From Verticiella sediminum (GTDB lineage Bacteria; Pseudomonadota; Gammaproteobacteria; Burkholderiales; Burkholderiaceae_B): DNA of 64,000 nucleotides. This document shows, piece by piece, positions 9,126 to 17,874 of the stretch (positions within the stretch are counted from its first letter, which is position 1; the number at the start of each line of letters is the position of its first letter). The DNA lies in NCBI RefSeq assembly GCF_007558815.1, contig NZ_VLTJ01000039.1:744001-808000 (forward strand), given 5' to 3'. A model generated the notes under the pieces. It did no database searches. It saw only the letters and a list, made by a program, of their open reading frames with translations, and had not been told where the DNA came from. The translations under genes were made by a program, and so were the position numbers.

Positions 9126-9268
9126 TATTACATGGCATGACTCGTGCTTTGCGCCAACTGCCGGTGCGCGTGGCCTGCGCCTCCCCCAGGGACGGCGGGC
9201 GCGGAGGGCTGCCCGCGTCCGGGGGAGGGGGCTGGCGCCGATGCCAGCCCGGACGCGCCCGATGCGCC

Positions 9269-10366
9269 TCAGCGCCGCACGCCGAAGCCCAGCCCTGGCG
9301 TCGTCACCGACATCTCGCCTTCGGTCAGCGTGACCGTCTCGATTGCCCCTTCAGCCACGGCATCGCGGGCGAATTCCGCGATGGTGCGCAGCCGCGAGCA
9401 AGGCACGCCACGCGCGATCAGCCGCCGCTCCAGGTCGGCGGCGTCCTCTTGCGCCACCGCTGCGCGCAGCCGGCGCTTGAGTTCGGCCGGGTCCTTGGCC
9501 CGCACGAAGGTCGGCTTGCCGGTGAGCTCCAGCGGCGGATCGAAGACCGCGGGGTCGCGCAGCGTGTCGGCCATGCCCAGTTCGTCCAGCAGGCCGGCGA
9601 GCTGGCGCGGCGTGTTCGCACCGAAGGCGATCCAACCCTCGCGGGCCGGGAAGAAGTCCGCCGACGGGCTGCCCGAATAGCCCTGGTTGCCCACGCGCGG
9701 CGGCGTCGTTCCCTGCGTGAGCGCCTCTGCCGCAAAGCCGTACATCAACTGCATGGCCGCGCCCGTCATCGACACGTCGAGCAGGCAGCCCCTGCCGGTG
9801 CGATCCACGTCGCGCAGCGCCGCGACGATGGCGAAGGCGGCGAGCAGGCCGGTGGCCGAATCGACCACCGGAAAGCCCGTCTTGATCGGCGGATCGCCTT
9901 CGAGGCCGGCCATGAACGTCATGCCGGTGGCGGCCTGCACTACGTGGTCGTAGGCCGGGCGCAGCCCCCAGGCCGGGCTCGCCCGCCCGAAGCCCGAGAT
10001 CGCGCAGTACACCAGGCGCGGGTTGATGGCGATGGCCGCGTCATAGCCCAGACCGTATTTTTCCAGCGTGCCCGGACGCAGGTTGTCGACCAGCACGTTG
10101 CAGTCGGCGAGCAGGGCACGCGCGCGGGCCTGGTGGGCCGGCAGCGACAGGTCGAGCTGCAATTCCTCCTTGCCCGCATTGAGCGCGAGAAAGGATTGCC
10201 GGCCCTTCTCGGTATTGCGCATCACGTCGCCGCCATCGGGATGCTCCACCTTGATGACCTGTGCGCCCAGACGAGTCAGGAAGAAAGTGGCAAGCGGGCC
10301 CGCGATCACGTGCGAGAAGTCGAGCACTTGAACCCCGGCGAGCGGGGCGAAATCCTGTTGCGTCAT
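9269..10366 (-). CDS. Class III CoA-transferase (CaiB/BaiF family)
   Basis: A 365-residue enzyme that swaps CoA between carboxylic acids. It begins PLAGVQVLDFSHVIAGPLA, the standard family start. The catalytic Asp lies in RPAYDHVVQAATGM, and GSPSADFFPAREGWIAFGA is the second family block. Its ATG overlaps the stop of the Bug receptor gene by 4 bases, so the two are coupled: the receptor would deliver a carboxylate that this enzyme activates to the CoA thioester. The length is slightly short for the family (about 380-400). Confidence 0.9.
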   Translation of the reverse strand: MTQQDFAPLAGVQVLDFSHVIAGPLATFFLTRLGAQVIKVEHPDGGDVMRNTEKGRQSFLALNAGKEELQLDLSLPAHQARARALLADCNVLVDNLRPGTLEKYGLGYDAAIAINPRLVYCAISGFGRASPAWGLRPAYDHVVQAATGMTFMAGLEGDPPIKTGFPVVDSATGLLAAFAIVAALRDVDRTGRGCLLDVSMTGAAMQLMYGFAAEALTQGTTPPRVGNQGYSGSPSADFFPAREGWIAFGANTPRQLAGLLDELGMADTLRDPAVFDPPLELTGKPTFVRAKDPAELKRRLRAAVAQEDAADLERRLIARGVPCSRLRTIAEFARDAVAEGAIETVTLTEGEMSVTTPGLGFGVRR

Positions 10367-11358
10367 TGTTGTATCTCGATTTTGCTGTCGGTGATGATCT
10401 TGCGGTACTTGGCGGTCTCGGCCTCGACGAAGCGGGTGAATTCCTCGGGGCTTTCGCTGAGCGACACCAGGGTGCCGACCTGCTCGTTGAAGGCGATCAC
10501 GTCGGGTTGGCTATACACCTTCCGGAAGGCGGCGAAGAGCTTGGCCACTACGTCGGGCGGCGTGCCCGCGGGCACCCACGCGCCGCCCCAGGAATCCAGG
10601 GCCAGATCCTCGCGCTGGAAGACTTCGTTCAGCGTCGGCACCTCGGGCAGGGTCGGCAGCCGCTCGGCCGAGGTCACGGCCAGCGGCCGGACCTTGCCGT
10701 TGGCGATCTGGGGCAGGGCGGTCGAGGACACCGGGAACGCGAACTGCACGTCGCCGCGCAGCAGCGCCGGCACGATCTCCACCGAGCCGCGGTAGGGTAT
10801 GTGGGAAGTCTGGATCCCGGCCACCTGGCTGAAGGCGGCCGCCGAAAGATGCGCGGCGCTGCCGATGCCGCCCGAAGCGAACTGCAGGGGCGCGGGGGCC
10901 GCCTTGGCGGCCTCGATCAAGCCCTGCACGTCCTGGATCGGCGAATCGATGGTCACCACCAGTACCGACGGCGAGAAGCCCGTGCGGGTGACATGCACGA
11001 AGTCCTTGACGGGATCGAAGTTCAGGCTGGGCTGCAGGACTTTCTGCGTCACGTGGCTGGACGACCCCAGCAGGACGGTATAGCCGTCGGCCGGCGCGCG
11101 CGCGGCGAACTCGCCGGCCAGCATGCCGCCCGCGCCGACCTTGTTCTCGACCACCACGGTGGCGCCCAATTCCTTGGCGAGCAGGTCGCTGGCCTTGCGC
11201 GCGAGCACGTCGGGGCCGCCGCCGGGCGCATAGGGCACGATCATGCGGATCGGGCGACTGGGATAGCTGTCGGCGGCGAGCGCGGCCGAACCCGACGCGA
11301 ATGCGCCGACGGTGAGCGCTGCCGCGAGGGCCACGCGGGTGCGTGAGGTAACGGACAT
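10363..11358 (-). CDS. Bug/TctC-family periplasmic solute receptor
   Basis: A 331-residue receptor with a signal peptide ending near SAALAADSYP and the Bug hallmark YPSRPIRMIVPYAPGGGPD (dicarboxylate-type binding loop). ATG 11358 is favoured because AGGAG precedes it at the right spacing, and the upstream open frame overlaps the esterase gene antisense and lacks family features. Such receptors feed tripartite tricarboxylate transporters; no TctA/TctB partner is in the window. It sits between the esterase (23 nt upstream) and the CoA-transferase (4-bp overlap). Confidence 0.9.
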   Translation of the reverse strand: MSVTSRTRVALAAALTVGAFASGSAALAADSYPSRPIRMIVPYAPGGGPDVLARKASDLLAKELGATVVVENKVGAGGMLAGEFAARAPADGYTVLLGSSSHVTQKVLQPSLNFDPVKDFVHVTRTGFSPSVLVVTIDSPIQDVQGLIEAAKAAPAPLQFASGGIGSAAHLSAAAFSQVAGIQTSHIPYRGSVEIVPALLRGDVQFAFPVSSTALPQIANGKVRPLAVTSAERLPTLPEVPTLNEVFQREDLALDSWGGAWVPAGTPPDVVAKLFAAFRKVYSQPDVIAFNEQVGTLVSLSESPEEFTRFVEAETAKYRKIITDSKIEIQQ

Positions 11359-11381
11359 GAGGGGTCTCCTTGCGTGTGTTT

Positions 11382-13133
11382 CTAGTGAGTTGCCGGTGAG
11401 CGCGGCGGCACCACCGGCGCCGCCACGCCGACGTTCAGAAACCATTGCTGGCCTGCCCGGCGCCGGCGCGACACCAGTTCTTCCTGCATCTCGAACATGC
11501 CGGCGATCGGATCCGCGCCCGGTTTGGGGCCATCGGCGAAGCGCATGTAGCCCTCGTTCCGGGCATAGGGCGGCCAGGCGGGCCGGCCCGCACCGGCGGG
11601 GACGCCATCGCGGATGAAGCCCACCCAGTAGTCCAGCATGGCATCCGACAGCGCCGCTTCGGCGGCGCCCTCCGGGCGCGGCCAGTTCACGGACAGCGCC
11701 GCGTCGGGCCCTACCTGGCCGAATACATAGGGCAACTCGCTGGCGTGAAAGGCGCACAGCCCGCGCTGCCTGGCGGCCGGGTAGCAGTGATCAAAAATGT
11801 ATAGATAAGCGGGCAGCCCGGCTTGCGCCTGCTGGCGCACCATGCGTTCGGTGGCCCAGCCGTAGATCGCATCGCGCAAAGTGGCGAGCATGCTCTCCTG
11901 GACGTCGGAGGCCGGATACAGGCGCAGAAAGGCCGGCGCCAGGTCGCCATAGCGACGGGTGATCTCGGCCTCGTAGGTGGCGGCATCCGGCGGCGTCGCG
12001 GGCAGAAAGCGCTGCGAGCGCACTTCGCCGCTGTTGAAGCCCGCGAGCAGCGGCACCCGGGCCTGCTCGCCGCGATCGAAGGTGTCGACCACCTGGGCGG
12101 GCAGGGACCAGCCGTCCACCGTACCCTGCGGCGAGAACCCCGCCTTCGTGCTGGCGAGCGTCAGCGTTTCGGCATCCATCGCGCGCAGCGCCGGCAGGTC
12201 GGCCGCGCCCACCGCCTTGGCGATGTCCGCCCCGATCTGCCCGGCCGCCGGCAGCCCGTAGGCCGGGCCGGTCAATTCCGGCACGGCCCGGATGTTGGCG
12301 CTCTGGGCGATGGCCTTGTGGAACAGGCCGCGCGCCAGCGGGCTCGTCAGCAGGTAGGTCACGCTGAGCGCGCCGGCCGATTCGCCCATCACCGTCACGT
12401 TGGCGCTGTCGCCCCCGAAGGCGGCGACGTTGTCGCGTACCCAGCGCAATGCCTGGATCTGGTCGAGCAGGCCGTAGTTGCCCGAGGCGTGCTGCGGCGA
12501 TTCGGCGCGCAGCGCCGGGTGCGCCAGCCAGCCCAGTACCCCCAGGCGATAGTTGATCGAGACGAAGACCACCCCGCGGCGCGCGAAGTGGGCGCCGTCG
12601 TGCATGGGCTGGGCGCTGCCGCCCATGCGCAGCGAGCCGCCGTGGATCCAGACCACCACCGGCGCGTTGCGCGCATCGGCCGGCGCCCAGACGTTGAGTG
12701 TCAGGCAGTCCTCGCTCATCGCCGCGGGCGGGTCGGCATAGATGTTGTCGGCGGCGAGCGGCGGCTGCACGCAGCTCGGCCCGAAGGCCGTGGCGTCGCG
12801 CACGCCTTGCCAGCCGGCGTCCGGCACCGGCGGCTTCCAGCGCAGCTCGCCCACCGGCGCCTGTGCGTAGGGAACGCCCTTGAAAACGTGCAGGCCGTTC
12901 TCGGCGGAACCGGCGAGTCGGCCCTGCGCGATCGTCACCACGGGCGCGGCCGCGGCCGGAAGGGCAGCGGCCGGGGCGCAGGCCGCGCCGGCCAGGACCA
13001 AAGACGCCGCCATGGCTTGCAGCCGTCGCCCGGCGGTATTCGAAGATGGCGGCGCTGCGCCATGGCGCAGCGTCCGGCGGCCGGCGCGCGGCCGTGCGCG
13101 CCCCGAATCGGGGGCCCCAGGCAGGGCATGCAT
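11382..13133 (-). CDS. Type B carboxylesterase
   Basis: A 583-residue alpha/beta hydrolase. The nucleophile elbow is GESAG (Ser252), the oxyanion motif is WIHGGSL near 162-168, the acid is probably Glu in FNSGE, and the His is in FHASELPYVFG. The Ala-rich segment at 41-64 (MAASLVLAGAACAP) looks like a signal or lipoprotein peptide (VLAGAAC), so export is likely; ATG 12,013-codon shifts are not needed because GGAGA precedes ATG 13133. It heads an operon with the Bug receptor and CoA-transferase: ester hydrolysis, uptake of the acid, then CoA activation. Confidence 0.88.
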   Translation of the reverse strand: MHALPGAPDSGRARPRAGRRTLRHGAAPPSSNTAGRRLQAMAASLVLAGAACAPAAALPAAAAPVVTIAQGRLAGSAENGLHVFKGVPYAQAPVGELRWKPPVPDAGWQGVRDATAFGPSCVQPPLAADNIYADPPAAMSEDCLTLNVWAPADARNAPVVVWIHGGSLRMGGSAQPMHDGAHFARRGVVFVSINYRLGVLGWLAHPALRAESPQHASGNYGLLDQIQALRWVRDNVAAFGGDSANVTVMGESAGALSVTYLLTSPLARGLFHKAIAQSANIRAVPELTGPAYGLPAAGQIGADIAKAVGAADLPALRAMDAETLTLASTKAGFSPQGTVDGWSLPAQVVDTFDRGEQARVPLLAGFNSGEVRSQRFLPATPPDAATYEAEITRRYGDLAPAFLRLYPASDVQESMLATLRDAIYGWATERMVRQQAQAGLPAYLYIFDHCYPAARQRGLCAFHASELPYVFGQVGPDAALSVNWPRPEGAAEAALSDAMLDYWVGFIRDGVPAGAGRPAWPPYARNEGYMRFADGPKPGADPIAGMFEMQEELVSRRRRAGQQWFLNVGVAAPVVPPRSPATH

Positions 13134-13205
13134 GGGTTGTCTCCATTGTGTGGTGTGTTTATCCGGCCATTGTTCTGCGTCAAGCTATGCTTGTAAATTA
13201 TCCAG

Positions 13206-13222
13206 TTATGAATTCGCCATAA
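13206..13222. promoter_or_regulatory. LysR-type box (TTATG-N7-CATAA) in a divergent promoter
   Basis: A perfect TTATG/CATAA dyad fits the T-N11-A pattern of LysR regulators. It lies only 9 bases before the LysR ATG at 13232 and in the 98-bp gap to the divergent esterase, so it probably serves autoregulation and esterase-operon control. Confidence 0.45.
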
Positions 13223-13231
13223 GGAAATCGT

Positions 13232-14233
13232 ATGGCTCGCACCAGCCGTCCGCGTGGGCCGCGGCAAGAGGACGGGAAAACGGGTTCCGGCCCGGCGCCG
13301 CTGTCGCCCGGCGCCCGGCAGAACCAGTTGGAACGCCTGCGCCTGCGCCATCTGCGGCTGCTCGACCTCGTCGCCGAGCAGGGGTCGCTCTCGGCTGCCG
13401 CCAACGCGCTGCATCTGAGCCAGCCCGCGGCCACCAACATGCTGCGCGAGCTGGAGACCGCCTTCGGCGAGCGGCTCATCGTGCGCAGCGCCTCGGGCAG
13501 CGTGCTCGCACCCGCCGGAGAGATCGCCTTGCAGCGTTTGCGGGTGGCGCTGGCCGCCGTGCAGGGGGCGGTGCTCGACGTCGCCGAATCGCCCGCCGTG
13601 CCCACCGTGCGGCTGGGCATCATCCCCGCCGTCGGCGTGACCGCCATCCCCCATCTGGTGCGGCGCTTCACCGCACAGCAGGCGCTCCCGCGCTTGTGCA
13701 TCGAAGAGGGCACCGTACCGGTGCTGGTCGAGCGCCTCATCCGCGGCGACATCGACGGCATGGTCGGCCGGCTCGACCTCGAAGGCGAGCACGTCGCCAT
13801 GGCGCGCGACATCGTCATCCGCCCCCTGTGGACCGACCGGCTGGAGATCGCCTGCGCGCCGGATCACCCCTTGTACCTAGAGGGCCGGCCGGTCAGCCTG
13901 CGCGCCCTGACCCGGGAACCATGGATCGTGGCACCGCACGGCGCGCGCACCCGCGAGTTCTTCGACCAGCGCTTCCTGAGCGCCGGCCTCATGCCGCCCC
14001 GCCCCGAGATCGAGTCCTTCTCCTTCCATACCAACCTTCCCGTGGCTGCCGCGTCGAGACTGCTCACCATCGCGCCCAGCACCGCCGTGCGCTATTACGA
14101 GAAACTGGGCGTCGTGCGCGCCTTGCCCTTGGCCGAGCCTTTCGGCGAAAGCTCCGCCGTGTTCGCACGGCGCAGGGAGGTAAGGATGCCGGCGCTGGAG
14201 GAAATCGCCGACATATTGGCGGAGATGGCGTAG
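13232..14233 (+). CDS. LysR-family transcriptional regulator
   Basis: A 333-residue regulator. The winged helix-turn-helix is at about 35-90 (LRHLRLLDLVAEQGSLSAAA, SQPAATNMLRELE), followed by a substrate-binding domain. A basic, Pro-rich 30-residue tail precedes the HTH. It is divergent from the esterase-Bug-CoA-transferase operon, its likely target. The effector is unknown. Confidence 0.9.
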   Translation: MARTSRPRGPRQEDGKTGSGPAPLSPGARQNQLERLRLRHLRLLDLVAEQGSLSAAANALHLSQPAATNMLRELETAFGERLIVRSASGSVLAPAGEIALQRLRVALAAVQGAVLDVAESPAVPTVRLGIIPAVGVTAIPHLVRRFTAQQALPRLCIEEGTVPVLVERLIRGDIDGMVGRLDLEGEHVAMARDIVIRPLWTDRLEIACAPDHPLYLEGRPVSLRALTREPWIVAPHGARTREFFDQRFLSAGLMPPRPEIESFSFHTNLPVAAASRLLTIAPSTAVRYYEKLGVVRALPLAEPFGESSAVFARRREVRMPALEEIADILAEMA

Positions 14234-14365
14234 AAGGGCGAGTGTGGGCCGGCGCCGTCTCACGGGGCGCCGGATCCTCTGGATGCCCCGTCCGCCGGCG
14301 CCAGGCCCCCGGCGCTACCGGCTAAAATCACGGGATTCATCTCCTTACCGAGCACCGCCGCCACC

Positions 14366-15958
14366 ATGCACGACCGCATCCTCATCCTCGACTACGGCTC
14401 GCAAGTCACCCAGCTCATCGCCCGCCGCGTGCGCGAAGCCCAGGTGTACTGTGAAATCCACCCCGGCGACGTGGATGACGCCTTCGTGCGCGAGCAGGCG
14501 GCCCAGGGCCTCAAGGGCATCATCCTCTCGGGCGGCCACGCCAGCGTCTACGACGACGGCTCGGCCACCGTGCCGCACGCCGTCTTCGAAGTCGGCGTCC
14601 CCGTGCTCGGCATCTGCTACGGCATGCAGGCCATGGCCCAGCAACTGGGCGGCAAGGTCAGCTTCGCCGACCACCGCGAGTTCGGCTACGCCGAAGTGCG
14701 CGCCCAGGGCCACACCCGATTGCTCAACGGCATCGAGGATTTCCGCAACGCCGACAGTCACGGCATGCTGAAGGTCTGGATGAGCCACGGCGACAAAGTC
14801 CTGGAGCTGCCACCCGGCTTCGTCCTCATGGCCTCCACCCCCTCGTGCCCCGTCGCCGGCATGGCCGACGAAGCCCGCGGCTTCTACGGCGTGCAGTTCC
14901 ATCCCGAAGTCACCCACACCGTCCAGGGCCAGGCCATCCTCAGCCGCTTCGTGCACGAAATCTGCGGCTGCGCGCACGACTGGAACATGCCCGACTACGT
15001 CGCCGAAGCCGTCGAACACATTCGCCAGCAGGTCGGCAGCGACGAAGTCATCCTCGGTCTTTCCGGCGGCGTGGATTCCTCCGTCGCCGCCGCGCTCATC
15101 CACAAGGCCATCGGCGACCAGCTCACCTGCGTCTTCGTCGACCACGGCCTCTTGCGCCTGAACGAAGCCGAGCAGGTCATGAAGACCTTCGCCGACAACA
15201 TGGGCATCCGCATCATCCACGTGGACGCCAGCGACACCTTCATGGGCCACCTGACCGGCGTCACCGACCCCGAAGCCAAGCGCAAGATCATCGGCCGCGA
15301 GTTCGTCGAAGTCTTCCAGAACGAAGCCGGCAAACTCAAGAACGCCCGCTGGCTCGCCCAGGGCACCATCTATCCCGACGTCATCGAATCGGCCGGCGCC
15401 AAGACCGGCAAGGCCGTCAGCATCAAGTCCCACCACAACGTCGGCGGCCTGCCGGACACGTTGAATCTCAAGCTGCTCGAACCCTTGCGCGAACTCTTCA
15501 AGGACGAAGTCCGCAAACTCGGCATCGCCCTCGGCCTGCCGCCGGAAATGGTCTACCGCCATCCTTTCCCCGGCCCCGGCCTGGGCGTGCGCATCCTCGG
15601 GGAAGTCAAGCGCGAGTACGCCGACCTCCTGCGCCGGGCGGATGCCATCTTCATCGAGGAACTGCGCAACACGCGGGACGAGGCCAGCGGCAAGACGTGG
15701 TACGAGCTGACCTCGCAGGCGTTCGCCGTGTTCCTGCCGGTGAAGTCGGTGGGGGTGATGGGGGATGGGCGGACGTATGACTACGTGGTTGCGCTGCGGG
15801 CCGTGGAGACCACCGACTTCATGACGGCGGGGTGGGCGGAGTTGCCTTATTCGCTGTTGGGGCGGGTGTCGGGGCGGATTATCAATGAGGTGCGGGGGAT
15901 CAATCGGGTGGTTTATGACGTGAGTTCGAAGCCGCCTGCGACGATTGAGTGGGAGTGA
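14366..15958 (+). CDS. guaA: GMP synthase (glutamine-hydrolysing)
   Basis: A 530-residue enzyme converting XMP to GMP, the last step of guanine nucleotide synthesis. The glutamine amidotransferase domain has catalytic Cys84 in GICYGMQ and His/Glu in HPEVTHT. The ATP-pyrophosphatase P-loop is LSGGVDSS near residue 230, and the C-terminal dimerisation domain ends in the conserved IEWE. The reading frame is intact even though an island is inserted exactly at its 3' end. Codon choice shifts sharply in the last 220-240 nt (GGC/CTC/GAA give way to GGG/TTG/GAG), which may mark recombination with an island-borne 3' end. Confidence 0.98.
   Translation: MHDRILILDYGSQVTQLIARRVREAQVYCEIHPGDVDDAFVREQAAQGLKGIILSGGHASVYDDGSATVPHAVFEVGVPVLGICYGMQAMAQQLGGKVSFADHREFGYAEVRAQGHTRLLNGIEDFRNADSHGMLKVWMSHGDKVLELPPGFVLMASTPSCPVAGMADEARGFYGVQFHPEVTHTVQGQAILSRFVHEICGCAHDWNMPDYVAEAVEHIRQQVGSDEVILGLSGGVDSSVAAALIHKAIGDQLTCVFVDHGLLRLNEAEQVMKTFADNMGIRIIHVDASDTFMGHLTGVTDPEAKRKIIGREFVEVFQNEAGKLKNARWLAQGTIYPDVIESAGAKTGKAVSIKSHHNVGGLPDTLNLKLLEPLRELFKDEVRKLGIALGLPPEMVYRHPFPGPGLGVRILGEVKREYADLLRRADAIFIEELRNTRDEASGKTWYELTSQAFAVFLPVKSVGVMGDGRTYDYVVALRAVETTDFMTAGWAELPYSLLGRVSGRIINEVRGINRVVYDVSSKPPATIEWE
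15947..15958 (+). repeat. attL: 12-bp direct repeat at the guaA 3' end
   Basis: GAGTGGGAGTGA encodes the last codons and stop of guaA and recurs perfectly at 32363-32374. guaA 3' ends are a known integration hotspot for tyrosine-recombinase islands, and the recombinase gene starts about 300 bp downstream. Confidence 0.85.
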
Positions 15959-16005
15959 TCGGACGTCTAGTACAGTCCGGCACCAGACAGCAAGAAAGAG
16001 CGCCT

Positions 16006-16031
16006 AAGCCCGCGTAAATGCGGGCTTTTTT
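16006..16031 (+). terminator. Rho-independent terminator after guaA, inside the island
   Basis: The stem AAGCCCGC / GCGGGCTT (8 bp) has a 6-nt loop and continues into a six-T run. It lies on the island side of attL, so the element supplies the terminator for guaA. Confidence 0.85.
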
Positions 16032-16134
16032 GATTCTTTGAGTGGCACCATCTGGTAAATTTTCGCATAGCCAAGCACCATTTTTTTATGGCATGGTAGA
16101 GGGTATCGAATGAACCTGATGCCATGCTTGGCAG

Positions 16135-16175
16135 TTGATACCATGTCGCTCAGAACGAGTGGTTCATGGTATCAA
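16135..16175. promoter_or_regulatory. Inverted repeats TTGATACCATG / CATGGTATCAA upstream of the integrase
   Basis: Two 11-bp arms in perfect inverted orientation are separated by 19 bp. Related CATGGTA words recur at about 16092-16098 and 16234-16240. They lie between attL and the integrase start, where integrase arm sites or an integrase/excisionase operator are expected. The rest of 16032-16266 is AT-rich with no gene. Confidence 0.45.
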
Positions 16176-16266
16176 ATTTACCTAACTCGTTGATCTATAT
16201 AAATTTATATGGAGAAAGTACGGGTGTTCTGGGCATGGTATTTTGACGTGGAGAGCCACCCAACCC

Positions 16267-17475
16267 ATGCTGACCGATACCAAGCTGCGCAACCTCAAGC
16301 CACAGGACAAACTCTACAAGGTGAACGACCGCGACGGCCTCTATGTGGCCGTGACGCCTGCCGGGTCGATCTCGTTCCGCTACAACTATTCGATCCACGG
16401 CAGGCAGGAGACCATCACCTTCGGCCGCTACGGTATCGGCGGGATCACCCTGGCAGAAGCCCGTGAGCGGCTGGGCGAGGCCAAGAAGATGATTGCCGCA
16501 GGGAAATCGCCAGCCAAGGAAAAAGCCAGGGATAAGGCTCGCATCAAAGATGCGGAGACGTTCGGCGCCTGGGCCGAAAAGTGGCTGCGCGGGTACCAGA
16601 TGGCCGAATCCACGCGAGATATGCGCCGCTCTGTCTTCGAGCGTGAACTGAAGCCGAAATTTGGCAACCAGAAACTGGCAGAGATTACCCACGAAGACCT
16701 GCGCACGCTGACCGATGCCATCGTGGAGCGAGGCGCGCCGGCAACGGCAGTGCATTCCCGCGAGATTGTGTTGCAGGTCTATCGTTGGGCCATTGAGCGC
16801 GGCCAGAAGGTCGAGAACCCGGCCAATCTGGTGCGTCCTACGACCATCGCCAAGTTCGAGCCACGTGACCGGGCGCTGACGCCAGATGAAATCGGCTTGA
16901 TGTACCAGTACATGGAGCGCATCGGCACGACCCCTTCCATCCGGGCGGCGGCCAAGCTGCTGCTGCTGACGATGGTACGTAAGAGCGAGTTGACCAACGC
17001 GACCTGGAGCGAGATCAACTTCAGCCAGGCGCTTTGGACGATCCCGAAGGAGCGGATGAAGCGACGCAATTCGCACCTGGTGTTCCTGTCCCGGCAGGCG
17101 CTGGACATTTTCATTGCCCTCAAGACCTTTGCCGGAGGATCGGAGTACGTGCTTCCGTCGCGGTATGACTCCGATCTGCCTATGAGCAGCGCCACACTTA
17201 ACCAAGTGCTGACACTGACGTATCGGCTGGCGCAGAAAGAGGGGAAGTCGCTCGCCAAGTTCGGGCCGCATGACTTGCGGCGCACGGCCAGCACGCTGCT
17301 GCATGAGGCCGGCTACAACACCGACTGGATCGAGAAGTGCTTGGCGCACGAGCAGAGGGGCGTCAGGGCCGTTTACAACAAGGCCGAGTACCGCGAGCAG
17401 CGCACGTCGATGCTACAGGATTGGGCGGACATGATCGACGAATGGACGCTCAAGAAGCCAAGCCTGAAATCGTGA
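16267..17475 (+). CDS. int: P4-type tyrosine recombinase (integrase of island 1)
   Basis: A 402-residue integrase. The N-terminal DUF4102 arm-binding domain starts MLTDTKLRNLKPQDK, followed by the core-binding domain and then a catalytic domain with Arg238 (MVRKSEL), His335/Arg338 (HDLRRTAS), His361 (CLAHE) and nucleophile Tyr370 (AVYNKAEY). All catalytic residues are present. I use ATG 16267; the in-frame codon at 16243 would add 8 residues. The broken integrase of island 2 is a clear homologue, so both elements used the same attachment site. Confidence 0.93.
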   Translation: MLTDTKLRNLKPQDKLYKVNDRDGLYVAVTPAGSISFRYNYSIHGRQETITFGRYGIGGITLAEARERLGEAKKMIAAGKSPAKEKARDKARIKDAETFGAWAEKWLRGYQMAESTRDMRRSVFERELKPKFGNQKLAEITHEDLRTLTDAIVERGAPATAVHSREIVLQVYRWAIERGQKVENPANLVRPTTIAKFEPRDRALTPDEIGLMYQYMERIGTTPSIRAAAKLLLLTMVRKSELTNATWSEINFSQALWTIPKERMKRRNSHLVFLSRQALDIFIALKTFAGGSEYVLPSRYDSDLPMSSATLNQVLTLTYRLAQKEGKSLAKFGPHDLRRTASTLLHEAGYNTDWIEKCLAHEQRGVRAVYNKAEYREQRTSMLQDWADMIDEWTLKKPSLKS

Positions 17476-17559
17476 ATTTGGATGGGAGCGTGGAGGACTA
17501 CTCTTACCCACGCAGTTTTAGCCGCTAAAAAAACCATCGTTCAACCTCGTTAGCGGGCG

Positions 17560-17840
17560 GCAGCCGGCCAGCCTCGCAGAGCAGGATTCCCGTTGAGTGC
17601 CTTCGGCGCGAATAAGGGACAGTGAAGAAGGAACACCCGCTTGTGGGTGGGCCTACTTCACCTATCCTGCCCGCCTTACGGCGTTGTTTACACCAAGGAA
17701 AGTTCTGGTCGCGTTTTGTGGATTCCCCTGTAAACGCCGAGCCAAGCGTGTATACGCGTCGAATGCACGGCATTACAGGAAAACTCAGAGGTTTTCTGCC
17801 AATTTCCGCGTGAATTCCTCAACAGTTCCCCGTGATTTCC
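17560..17840 (+). other. oriT: IncP/RP4-type origin of transfer, copy 1
   Basis: This stretch matches the RP4/RK2 oriT layout: GCAGGATTCCCGTTGAG, then GAATAAGGGACAGTGAAG, an inverted-repeat block, and the nick region CTTCACCTATCCTG followed by CCCG. The predicted nick is between 17669 and 17670. Arms GTGAAG and CTTCAC flank an inner CACCC/GGGTG hairpin, as in RP4. The block continues about 170 bp past the nick with sequence shared with copy 2. No TraI-type relaxase or TraJ/TraK is in the window, so nicking would need a helper plasmid. Confidence 0.85.
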
Positions 17841-17874
17841 ACATGAGCAAAAAAAGGTCCAGGCCGCAAAGGAT

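Noticed and set aside
14345-15562. 405-codon minus-strand frame opposite guaA
   Set aside because: Shadow frame of a strongly biased gene; residue composition (Val, Asp, Gly rich) is not protein-like.
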